A stretch of DNA of 11,988 nt from Atopobiaceae bacterium (GTDB lineage: Bacteria; Actinomycetota; Coriobacteriia; Coriobacteriales; Atopobiaceae), in the NCBI GenBank assembly GCA_017460265.1, contig JAFUBJ010000164.1, forward strand, positions 1-11,988, read 5' to 3'. Positions 6,898-11,988 of the stretch are shown in pieces. The notes beneath the pieces are model-generated. The model did not search any database, was not told the DNA's origin, and was given only the letters and a program-made list of their open reading frames with translations. The stretch's first letter is position 1. Every line of letters starts with the position of its first letter. Position numbers and translations under genes: made by a program.

Positions 6898-6926
6898 TGC
6901 GGTTTGGGGGTAGCCCCCAAACCGCA
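6898..6926. repeat. Perfect 13-bp palindromic hairpin
   Basis: TGCGGTTTGGGGG at 6898-6910 pairs perfectly with CCCCCAAACCGCA at 6914-6926 around TAG. A second small hairpin, CGGGC/GCCCG, follows at 6927-6939. No gene ends next to it, so it is left as a palindrome of unknown role. Confidence 0.55.
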
Positions 6927-6936
6927 CGGGCGAGGC

Positions 6937-6957
6937 CCGCGACGCGTTCGAACAAGC
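6937..6957 (+). repeat. 17-bp direct repeat, copy 1
   Basis: CCGCGACGCGTTCGAAC at 6937-6953 is repeated exactly at 9143-9159. After one mismatch, both copies continue with AGC. The copies lie about 2.2 kb apart in the same orientation. Confidence 0.5.
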
Positions 6958-7098
6958 ATCAGGTGGCAACGCCGCCGTGCGCCGCCAAGCTTCTTGAACA
7001 TGCAGGAATAGCCAAACCGCAGCGCAATTGGCCATTGCGTGACACGAGCCATTTGAGTCCGTACGATATCCGTGAGGCTTGAAGGAAAGGATGAACCT

Positions 7099-7558
7099 AT
7101 GAGCATCGACGAGACGATGCAGGGCGCGCAAGAGCGCGGGGCTCACACAGGAACAGCTCGCGGCCAGGGTGTACGTGACGCGGCAGGCGGTGAGCCGCTG
7201 GGAGATTGGCGAGAGCGAGCCGGGGATTGACATGCGAAAGCTGTTGGCAAGCGTGCTGGGCGTGCCCGTGGCAACCCTTCTCGACCTGCCAGACGTCCCC
7301 GCCTGCCAGTGCTGCGGGACCCCTTTTGATGTGCCAGACATGCGGTACGGGACCAACGCCGATGGCACGGAGAACACCGACTACTGCGCCTGGTGCTACC
7401 GCGATGGGGAGTTCACTAGCCAGGGGCTTGACGAGATCATCGAGCGCAACGTGCCCTACCTCATGGAGGCCACCGGCTACACGGCCGAGGAGGCTGTGTC
7501 GTTCCTCGGTGCGGTCCTGCTCACGCTCAATGCTGTTCATTGCGGCCGTCGGCGATGA
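7099..7558 (+). pseudogene. Xre-type regulator with zinc ribbon, frameshifted
   Basis: The intended protein starts at the ATG at 7099 (MSIDETMQ) and continues one frame over with ARKSAGLTQEQLAARVYVTR and QAVSRWEIGESEPGIDMRKL, a classic Xre helix-turn-helix. One extra G in the GGG at 7122-7124 breaks the frame, so only a piece starting at the GTG at 7169, without the first helices, is open. The C-terminal part is a putative zinc ribbon with CQCCGTPF and YCAWC (two CxxC pairs), followed by GLDEIIERNVPYLMEATGYT and EEAVSFLGAV. The last residues (NAVHCGRRR) do not fit this protein type and may come from a deletion junction near 7525. It would have been a DNA-binding regulator; as it stands it is probably inactive. 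Sequencing error is the main alternative for the extra G. Confidence 0.7.
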
Positions 7559-7673
7559 TTTTGTCCGCATACAGCGGCTCTACCCCGAGCAGGAGGCTCG
7601 CGCCGAGTTCTGGTTGCAGGGGCCGTGCAAGGTATACGCGTATGGGAACGAATGCGGCCTGGTGGAGCTCTGA
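7527..7673 (+). pseudogene. Decayed fragment resembling superoxide reductase C-terminus
   Basis: The 48-residue frame ending at 7673 reads FIAAVGDDFVRIQRLYPEQE and then ARAEFWLQGPCKVYAYGNE. This follows the end of desulfoferrodoxin/neelaredoxin proteins, where a YCNxHGLW motif supplies the Cys and His ligands of the catalytic iron. Here the motif has become YGNECGLV: the Cys is Gly, the His is Cys and the Trp is Val. It overlaps the end of the Xre frame in another phase. With no N-terminal part and both ligands lost, it is read as a dead gene remnant. The family assignment rests on a short stretch and is moderate. Confidence 0.4.
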
Positions 7674-7805
7674 CCTGCAGGAAGTCGGTAGCGGCGCCAA
7701 GAGTACGCCCCGCTCCGTTGTCCTTTGCCTCTCCCTGGTCAGAGGTCCAAATGCTGCACCAAAGAGAGAAAAGTCAGACAAAAGTTAGCCTAATATAACT
7801 TATAG

Positions 7806-7824
7806 TGGTTAATGCAATTAACTG
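7806..7824. promoter_or_regulatory. Candidate operator of the TetR gene
   Basis: GTTAAT at 7808-7813 and ATTAAC at 7817-7822 form a perfect inverted repeat with 3-base spacing. It lies just after TATAGT (7801-7806), a plausible -10, and 43 bases before the TTG start. The flanked words TGGTTAATG and TTAACTG recur as their complements upstream of the MptD-like gene. The position suits autorepression by TetR. Confidence 0.5.
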
Positions 7825-7831
7825 TAGAATT

Positions 7832-7843
7832 CCGTGCGCACGG
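7832..7843. promoter_or_regulatory. Perfect 12-bp palindrome in the TetR leader
   Basis: CCGTGCGCACGG is self-complementary and lies between the candidate operator and the ribosome binding site. It may be a second operator or only a stem in the leader. Confidence 0.3.
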
Positions 7844-7864
7844 GTAGCAAATGGAGATGGCGGC

Positions 7865-8470
7865 TTGCCACGAGACAAGGCTTATACAAAGAAGGCGATA
7901 GCCAGATGCCTGGAAGAGGAGTTTCTGGCGCATGGCTACGAGAAGGCCTCGCTCAATAGGGTGTCGGCCAAGGTTGGCATCACCACGGCGGCGCTGTACA
8001 AGCACTTCAAAAACAAGCAGGACATGTTCCATTACCTCGTTGCGGACACCTTGGATGCATTCCATGACCTTACAAATGGCGGGTTAGACCAGTTGACTGC
8101 GGATAGTGCCTACAACCCTTTTGCTGATGATTGGGCGGTTACCTGGATTGACTTCATCTACGAGCATTTCAGGGGCATGAAGCTTCTCATCTGCTGTTCG
8201 AAGGGATCGGACCTCGAGTCCTTTGAGGAAGATGTCATACAGATGGAGGCCAAATCCAACAGGGCCTACGCTGAAGCACTTCGCGCCTCCGGCCGGCTGA
8301 CGAGGGTACTGCCAGACATGCAGTGGCACATGTTGGCTACGGCATACGTGCGACTGCTGTTCGAGACCGTGAGGCATGACATGACGAGAGACGAAGCGCT
8401 CACGCACGCACGATTTGTGAGCGAGCTGCTCTACCCGGGATGGGAAAAGATCCTCGGGTTGAGGGGTTGA
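7865..8470 (+). CDS. TetR/AcrR-family transcriptional regulator
   Basis: I choose the TTG at 7865, because GGAG at 7853-7856 lies 8 bases upstream and the product (MPRDKAYTKKAIARC..., 201 residues) then starts where TetR proteins usually do. The GTG at 7805 would add 20 residues that lie over the promoter and operator. The N-terminal domain shows the TetR helix-turn-helix, residues about 28-48: ASLNRVSAKVGITTAALYKH, then FKNKQDMF. The C-terminal two thirds is a helical ligand-binding and dimerisation domain of no specific subfamily. A hairpin terminator follows. The next gene is an MptD-like membrane protein whose leader shares sequence words with this gene's promoter, so it is the likely target. 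The ligand is unknown. Confidence 0.88.
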   Translation: MPRDKAYTKKAIARCLEEEFLAHGYEKASLNRVSAKVGITTAALYKHFKNKQDMFHYLVADTLDAFHDLTNGGLDQLTADSAYNPFADDWAVTWIDFIYEHFRGMKLLICCSKGSDLESFEEDVIQMEAKSNRAYAEALRASGRLTRVLPDMQWHMLATAYVRLLFETVRHDMTRDEALTHARFVSELLYPGWEKILGLRG

Positions 8471-8486
8471 AAGGAATGGCAACAAG

Positions 8487-8506
8487 GAACCCGCGCAAGC
8501 GGGTTC
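8487..8506 (+). terminator. Terminator hairpin after the TetR gene
   Basis: GAACCCGC at 8487-8494 pairs perfectly with GCGGGTTC at 8499-8506 around a GCAA tetraloop, 16 bases after the stop at 8470. The tail TCGTCGTTTA is only moderately T-rich, so read-through into the next gene is possible. Confidence 0.6.
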
Positions 8507-8517
8507 TCGTCGTTTAT

Positions 8518-8551
8518 GGGGTCAGTTAACCCCAGCGGAAACCATTAACCA
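8518..8551. promoter_or_regulatory. Candidate TetR operator upstream of the MptD-like gene
   Basis: CAGTTAA at 8523-8529 and CATTAACCA at 8543-8551 are the same two words found, on the other strand, at 7806-7824. Here they start 20 bp apart rather than 10. GGGGT/ACCCC (8518-8522, 8529-8533) adds a small stem. The second word abuts the ribosome binding site AAAGGAGG, so bound protein could block expression. Confidence 0.4.
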
Positions 8552-8564
8552 AAGGAGGAACAAG

Positions 8565-9131
8565 ATGAGCAAATGGGATTCCAAGAACCTGGTGCGGGAG
8601 CTTCTGTACATGGTCGCGTACGCGGTGGGGACGGTCATCGTGTGCGTGCTGGGCTCCGTGCACCCGATCATGTTCGTCTGCTATCAGGTGACGGCCGGCA
8701 TCCTGCTCTCCGGGGTCGCCATCAAGGCCTTCAACCAGGTTCGCGCTCCAGGCGTTGCCGCGTGCCTTGCGCTGGCGATCGTCATCGTCTTTATCCTGAT
8801 CCAAGACGTGAGCGTGTGGCATGTGACCCCTCTGGTTGTCATGGCAATTCTCGCCGAGGTGGTGAGAGCCATCAGGGGATACGACAAGGCTGGAGACATC
8901 GTGGCCGCGGCCATCATGACCTTCTCGACCTTCGGGTTCTACGGGCAGATCTGGTTCAACCGGGCCTTTACCTACGAGAGCGCCGTGGCGGAGATGCCCG
9001 CCGGCTATGCGGACGCCCTGATGACGGCAAGCCCCGCTTGGGCGCTTCCTATTGCGATCGTTGTGGGTGTGTGCCTGTCCGTGCTGGTATCCAACCTGAC
9101 AATCAGGCTCTTCAAGCTGGAGTGGAAGTAG
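8565..9131 (+). CDS. MptD-family membrane protein, putative ECF transporter S component
   Basis: The 188-residue product is very hydrophobic, with about six membrane segments (roughly 13-30, 34-55, 66-82, 86-100, 112-128, 160-180), a basic N-terminus and a C-terminal Lys/Trp/Lys tail. Size and pattern, including the polar loop GYDKAGDIVAAA and the segment FGFYGQIWFN, match the Trep_Strep/MptD family, regarded as substrate-binding S components of energy-coupling-factor importers. No EcfT or EcfA gene follows, so it would depend on a shared energising module elsewhere. AAAGGAGG lies 6 bases before the ATG. The preceding TetR gene probably controls it. The substrate is not evident, and the family call is from pattern only. 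Confidence 0.7.
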   Translation: MSKWDSKNLVRELLYMVAYAVGTVIVCVLGSVHPIMFVCYQVTAGILLSGVAIKAFNQVRAPGVAACLALAIVIVFILIQDVSVWHVTPLVVMAILAEVVRAIRGYDKAGDIVAAAIMTFSTFGFYGQIWFNRAFTYESAVAEMPAGYADALMTASPAWALPIAIVVGVCLSVLVSNLTIRLFKLEWK

Positions 9132-9142
9132 CGGCTACGACA

Positions 9143-9163
9143 CCGCGACGCGTTCGAACGAGC
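9143..9163 (+). repeat. 17-bp direct repeat, copy 2
   Basis: CCGCGACGCGTTCGAAC at 9143-9159 is an exact second copy of 6937-6953, 11 bases after the MptD-like stop. The centre CGTTCGAACG (9151-9160) is a perfect palindrome here but not in copy 1. Confidence 0.5.
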
Positions 9164-9305
9164 GTGCTCTTCGACAAATAAAGCGCCCTTTGGTTGGAAA
9201 TGCACCGTCCTTGCATGTCAGTGTCTTCTGCCAAAAACTCAGTTCCTTCCTGCCGAAACAAGATAGTATGAAATGTATAACAAGTAATACTCAAAGGAGG
9301 TTACC

Positions 9306-9515
9306 ATGGCAATGCCCGAGGGCAAGGGGGCATGGACGGCGACGGTGGGAGCCAAGGGACAGGTCGTCATCCCCAAGGAGGCGCGCGACATGTTCGGCAT
9401 CAAGCCGGGCGACACGCTCGTCATCCTGGGGGACGTCGAGCGCGGACTCGCCATCCCGCCCAAGGAGCAGTTCGCTGAGTGGATCAGCGCAGTGTTTGAG
9501 GGAAGCCAACAATGA
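9306..9515 (+). CDS. AbrB/MazE/SpoVT-type DNA-binding protein
   Basis: The 69-residue protein is almost wholly one AbrB swapped-hairpin domain: WTATVGAKGQVVIPKEARDM, then FGIKPGDTLVIL and GDVERGLAI. Such proteins bind DNA as dimers and act as transition-state regulators, as antitoxins, or as self-regulators of an operon. AAAGGAGG at 9293-9300 gives a strong ribosome binding site. Its TGA overlaps the ATG of the glycosyltransferase (ATGA at 9512-9515), so the two are translated together. No toxin gene follows, so I favour a local regulator of the transferase operon over an antitoxin. A loose AGTAT/ATACT repeat at about 9265-9290 might be its site. Confidence 0.85.
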   Translation: MAMPEGKGAWTATVGAKGQVVIPKEARDMFGIKPGDTLVILGDVERGLAIPPKEQFAEWISAVFEGSQQ

Positions 9516-10702
9516 GGGTGCTCTGGTTCTGCATCCCCGCATACGGCCACACCAACCCCACCATCGAGGTCGTGCGCGAGCTCACGAGCCGCGGCCACGA
9601 GGTGCGCTACTACTCGTTTGAGGAGTTCCGGGCAATGATCGAGGGTACGGGCGCGCAGTTCGTTGCCTGCGACTCCTACCTGCCGCCCATTGACGCGCAT
9701 GTCGAGCGGAGGCTCCGCAAGGTGTCCACCACCGAGATGAGCGTGCAGTCGTTCCGCACGGTCGCCAACCTCGACCCGCTCGTCTCGGCCGACGTCGCGT
9801 CCTGGTGCCCCGACGTGGTCGTGACCGACTCGGCGTGCTTCTGGGGCAAGCTGGCCGCGGCCAAGCACGGCCTGCCCTGGGTGTGCTCCACCACGACGTT
9901 CGCGTTCAACGAGCATTCTTCCAAGTACATGAGTCACAGCGTCGCGGAGCTGGCGGACATCATCTTTGGCCTGCCGCGCCTCAACCGTGAGATCCGCAGG
10001 CTACGGCCCCTGGGCTACCACGTGAAGAGTGCCCTCGACATCGTGCAGAACAAGCCCGACGACAACACCATCGTCTACACATCGCGGACGTTCCAGCCAT
10101 GCTCCGAGACCTTCAACGAAAAGCACTACCGCTTCGTGGGCCCTTCGGTGCGAGACGTCGCTCCGAAGGAGAAGGATGGCCGGTCGCTCGTGTACGCCTC
10201 GCTCGGCACGGTGATCAATGACCGCCCGGGCTTCTACCGAACGCTCATCGACGCGCTGCGTGACGCTGACATTGACCTCCTCATCTCGTGCGGCAAGGCG
10301 TTTGACCCCACGCAGCTGGGCGAACTGCCCGGCAATGTGCGCGTTGAGCAGTACGTGGACCAGATGGAGGTGCTCTCGCGCGCGAGTTTGTTCGTCACCC
10401 ACTGCGGCATGAATAGCGCGTCGGAAGGCATGTGGATGGGCGTGCCAGAGCTGCTCTTTCCCCTGACGGGCGAGCAGCGCGCCGTGGCGAGGCGCGTTGC
10501 GGAGGTCGGCGCTGGCGCGGTGCTTGAGGAGCGCGTGGCAAGAGACGCCGCGGCGCTGCGCGAGGAGATAGTTGGCGCCCTGGAGGACGAGCGGCTACGA
10601 GAGGGAGCCGCTCGCATGCGTGATGACCTGCGCTCCTGTGCGGGGCCAGCCGGCGCCGCGGACTTCATCGAGCAGGTGGCGCGCTGCCATATTGAGGGTT
10701 AG
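9512..10702 (+). CDS. MGT-type glycosyltransferase (GT1, macrolide transferase-like)
   Basis: The 396-residue enzyme has the GT-B fold pattern of UDP-glycosyltransferases. The N-terminal acceptor domain begins with VLWFCIPAYGHTNP, in which His13 is the likely catalytic base. Then come SRGHEVRYYSFEEF and PDVVVTDSACFWGK. The linker leads to the nucleotide-sugar domain, with LVYASLGT (226-233), VRVEQYVDQMEVL and the donor-binding block VTHCGMNSASEGMWMGVPEL ending in PLTGEQ (295-322). The family transfers sugar from UDP- or dTDP-sugars to small hydrophobic acceptors such as macrolides, flavonoids or sterols; the acceptor here cannot be told. There is no signal peptide, so it acts in the cytosol. 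It overlaps the AbrB-type gene by 4 bases. A role in inactivating a toxic or antibiotic molecule is inference. Confidence 0.9.
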   Translation: MRVLWFCIPAYGHTNPTIEVVRELTSRGHEVRYYSFEEFRAMIEGTGAQFVACDSYLPPIDAHVERRLRKVSTTEMSVQSFRTVANLDPLVSADVASWCPDVVVTDSACFWGKLAAAKHGLPWVCSTTTFAFNEHSSKYMSHSVAELADIIFGLPRLNREIRRLRPLGYHVKSALDIVQNKPDDNTIVYTSRTFQPCSETFNEKHYRFVGPSVRDVAPKEKDGRSLVYASLGTVINDRPGFYRTLIDALRDADIDLLISCGKAFDPTQLGELPGNVRVEQYVDQMEVLSRASLFVTHCGMNSASEGMWMGVPELLFPLTGEQRAVARRVAEVGAGAVLEERVARDAAALREEIVGALEDERLREGAARMRDDLRSCAGPAGAADFIEQVARCHIEG

Positions 10703-10746
10703 GCCATTGGGGCGCATCATGGCGTATTGCCACCTCGGCCGATTTG

Positions 10747-10937
10747 CGGCATGCTATCCGTCTTCGTGCAACAAAGTCGCGCGCGGTGTTTGGAAACGGC
10801 ACGCTATTTGTTATCGTGCAACGCCTTTACTGGACCCATGGCGACCGGATCGTAAAGAGGCGTTGCAGGAAAACAAATAGCGTGCCGAAACAGCCTTGGC
10901 AAGGACTTTCTGTTGCACGAAGCCAAATAGCATGCCG
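10747..10937. repeat. Four-copy 26-bp repeat in a 191-bp symmetric palindrome
   Basis: Four copies of a 26-bp unit lie at 10747-10772 (+), 10797-10822 (+), 10862-10887 (-) and 10912-10937 (-). The consensus begins CGGCAYGCTAT and ends TTCGTGCAAC. Like-oriented neighbours are exactly 50 bp apart and the array is symmetric about 10842. The outer pair agrees at 23 of 26 bases and the inner pair at 24 of 26. Pairing continues inward, with GCC and TTTAC matching GTAAA and GGC around a 21-base loop. Each unit also has its own dyad, GCAYG and CGTGC spaced by 11 bases. It could fold as one long hairpin, or act as a four-site protein-binding array or a small palindromic mobile element. I know no named family for it. 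Confidence 0.8.
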
Positions 10938-10976
10938 AAAAACAAGATTGCGTCGACTATCGCCCTATTATGCTAA

Positions 10977-11004
10977 CCTAATATTGCACAAGTGGAATAT
11001 TAGG
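10977..11004. promoter_or_regulatory. PadR operator overlapping the ribosome binding site
   Basis: CCTAATATT at 10977-10985 mirrors AATATTAGG at 10996-11004, and the centre adds CAC/GTG, so 13 of 14 positions are symmetric. It is followed at once by the PadR gene, and its right end contains the AGG of the AGGAG ribosome binding site (11002-11006). TATTAT/TATGCT just upstream may be the -10. This is a strong candidate autoregulatory PadR site; the same dyad in RNA could hide the ribosome binding site. Confidence 0.7.
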
Positions 11005-11012
11005 AGAAGCAT

Positions 11013-11615
11013 ATGCTAAGACACGGCATCCTTGGCCTCATCAGCAATGGTGACAAAACCGGCTACGAGATCATGACGGTGTTCAGGGACTCCCTGAGGT
11101 ACTTCTGGACGGCGCAGACCAGCCAAATCTACCGTGAGCTACAGAAGATGGAAAAAGCGGGTTGGGTCAGCCAGACGCATGTCCCGCAGGTAGGTAAGCC
11201 AGACAAGAACGTCTTTTCCATAACTCCGGCAGGTCGTGACGAGCTGCTTCGCTGGCTTCGAGACGACGGCATTCCTCTGCGCTTCAACAACCCACTCATG
11301 ATGATAGCCTTTTTCATGGGAGAGCGTCCCGTTGAGGAGGGCATTGACTTCGTCCAGTCGGTTCGAGACGCGCTGGTCTTTCCCGACGAGGGCAAGGAGG
11401 CATCGGCCAACGCCGACATGTACCAGCAGGCCCTGCGCAATCCCGAGAAAGCGATCTACTGGAAGTTCACCATTGAGTATGGCCGCAGGTTCGAGGCCAT
11501 GCAGCGCGAATGGTGTGAGTGCTGCATCAACGAGCTCGAAAGACTCAAAGGCTTGAAGGATCTTCAAAGGCAAAGCGGTGCATCTGAGGCAAGCGAGAAG
11601 GGGGACTGGCCATGA
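11013..11615 (+). CDS. PadR-family transcriptional regulator
   Basis: The 200-residue protein has the PadR winged-helix domain at residues 1-85: MLRHGILGLISNGDKTGYEI, then TSQIYRELQKMEKAGWV, GKPDKNVFSITPAGRDEL and LLRWL. A C-terminal helical dimerisation domain of the Vir_act_alpha_C type follows (about 92-190), with NPLMMIAFFMGE and YGRRFEAMQREWCECCINEL. PadR proteins repress nearby genes and themselves and are released by small aromatic or toxic ligands. AGGAG lies 6 bases before the ATG, inside a palindromic operator. The stop overlaps the start of the flavodoxin-family gene (ATGA at 11612-11615), so regulator and enzyme form one operon, probably responding to the enzyme's substrate. Confidence 0.92.
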   Translation: MLRHGILGLISNGDKTGYEIMTVFRDSLRYFWTAQTSQIYRELQKMEKAGWVSQTHVPQVGKPDKNVFSITPAGRDELLRWLRDDGIPLRFNNPLMMIAFFMGERPVEEGIDFVQSVRDALVFPDEGKEASANADMYQQALRNPEKAIYWKFTIEYGRRFEAMQREWCECCINELERLKGLKDLQRQSGASEASEKGDWP

Positions 11616-11988
11616 AAGTGATAGTGCATGACCTGGATGACGAACACGCTGAGTTGATTCAAGGCAAATGTGACTATGCATTGACAGCAGATGGTAAATA
11701 CGCTCCCTGCCAAGGCTGCTTTGGATGTTGGACCAAGCATCCAGCGGAGTGCTTCATGAAGGACAAGCTGCAGCGGGTTTGCCGTGTAATCGGTCAGGCT
11801 GACGAGGTGGTGATCGTTACAAAGAACCTGTATGGAGAATACAGCGCAGCGGTCAAGAACGTGTTGGACCGCTCGATTGGAACCTCCACTCCCTTCAGCA
11901 CCTATCGCGGCGGTCAGATACACCATACGCTGCGTTATGGCCAGCACGACCTGTGGAAGGTGATTGTCTACGGCGATGTCACCGAGGC
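11612..11988 (+). CDS. Flavodoxin-family oxidoreductase (partial, 3' end missing)
   Basis: The frame is open from the ATG at 11612 to the window edge, giving 125 residues. It matches the NADPH-dependent FMN reductase/flavodoxin-fold group with the cluster APCQGCFGCWTKHPAECFMKD split over residues 31-51 (Cys33, 36, 39, 47), then ADEVVIVTKNLYGEYSAAVK and NVLDRSIGTSTPF. These proteins bind FMN and reduce quinones, nitro compounds or similar molecules in the cytosol. The N-terminus, MKVIVHDLDDEHAELI, is short and lacks the usual GSPRxxGNT phosphate-binding loop, so cofactor binding may differ. It is translationally coupled to the PadR gene, which fits induction by a substrate. Confidence 0.8.
   Translation, partial: MKVIVHDLDDEHAELIQGKCDYALTADGKYAPCQGCFGCWTKHPAECFMKDKLQRVCRVIGQADEVVIVTKNLYGEYSAAVKNVLDRSIGTSTPFSTYRGGQIHHTLRYGQHDLWKVIVYGDVTE

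Larger units (their letters stand above)
6671..7098. other. Gene-free stretch with terminators and palindromes
   Basis: No convincing gene is present; the minus-strand frame at 6745-7377 has no domain character. The stretch contains a strong hairpin at 6771-6812, a near-perfect palindrome at 6898-6926, a copy of a 17-bp repeat at 6937-6953, and AAGGA about ten bases before the ATG at 7099. Confidence 0.5.
10703..11012. other. Gene-free interval holding a repeat structure and an operator
   Basis: There is no gene between the glycosyltransferase and the PadR regulator. The interval is largely filled by the 191-bp symmetric repeat structure at 10747-10937 and the PadR operator at 10977-11004. 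The open frames that cross it simply read through the repeats. Confidence 0.6.

Noticed and set aside
6941..6957. GTTCGAAC resembling a tRNA T-loop, with a second copy at 9152
   Set aside because: The conserved C61 and a matching T-stem are missing, and no anticodon or acceptor stems can be drawn around it.
6745..7377. A 210-codon minus-strand frame
   Set aside because: It runs across a terminator, a palindrome and the Xre gene and has no domain character.
9306..9515. Toxin-antitoxin module
   Set aside because: The AbrB-type protein could be an antitoxin, but no toxin frame lies beside it; the coupled partner is a glycosyltransferase.
9239..9937. A 232-codon minus-strand frame
   Set aside because: It is antisense to the AbrB-type and glycosyltransferase genes, both of which have clear motifs and ribosome binding sites.
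10747..10937. CRISPR array (26-bp repeats with 24-bp spacers)
   Set aside because: The repeats are two in each orientation around a centre rather than all direct, there are only four, and no cas gene is near.
10744..11019. A 91-codon frame across the repeat array
   Set aside because: It consists of translated repeat units and ends inside the PadR start; no homology is recognisable.

Overview
The window looks like an accessory, recombination-scarred stretch of a high-GC Gram-positive chromosome, most likely from the Actinobacterial class Coriobacteriia (Olsenella/Atopobium/Collinsella type). I infer this from the style of several proteins: the zinc-ribbon Xre regulator, the GH25 and Cpl-7-repeat phage lysins, the MptD-like membrane protein and the PadR/flavodoxin pair. 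No rRNA or tRNA gene is visible to settle the taxonomy.

Left part (1-1760): the tail of an unrecognised protein, then about 440 bp without a gene, then the broken remains of two phage endolysins on the minus strand. One is a GH25 muramidase fragment with an internal stop. The other is the C-terminal part of an NlpC/P60-like lysin with two Cpl-7 repeats, interrupted by a segment carrying two strong palindromes. Two perfect hairpins (1680-1754) separate this debris from the next operon.

Middle-left (1850-5790): one intact minus-strand operon encodes a large hybrid sensor histidine kinase (extracytoplasmic sensor, HisKA, HATPase, two receiver domains) and, overlapping it by ATGA, a lipoprotein solute-binding protein. 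No permease or ATPase genes are present, so the binding protein may serve the kinase as a ligand sensor rather than serving a transporter.

Middle (5790-7680): a second debris zone rich in hairpins. A C-terminal Ig-like surface-protein fragment (minus) and a tyrosine-recombinase C-terminal fragment (plus) meet at one junction, both lacking their 5' ends. Next come att-like direct repeats, a terminator, a frameshifted Xre regulator with a zinc ribbon, and a decayed fragment resembling superoxide reductase (desulfoferrodoxin).

Right part (7780-11988): intact plus-strand genes in three small units. A TetR regulator precedes an MptD-family (ECF S-component-like) membrane protein, and the two leaders share the same pair of sequence words at spacings of 10 and 20 bp. 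An AbrB-type protein overlaps an MGT-type (GT1) glycosyltransferase. A PadR regulator with a near-perfect 28-bp operator overlaps a flavodoxin-family protein that runs off the window. Between the last two units lies a striking 191-bp symmetric structure made of four copies of a 26-bp repeat, two in each orientation, at exact 50-bp spacing. This is the least explained element in the window.
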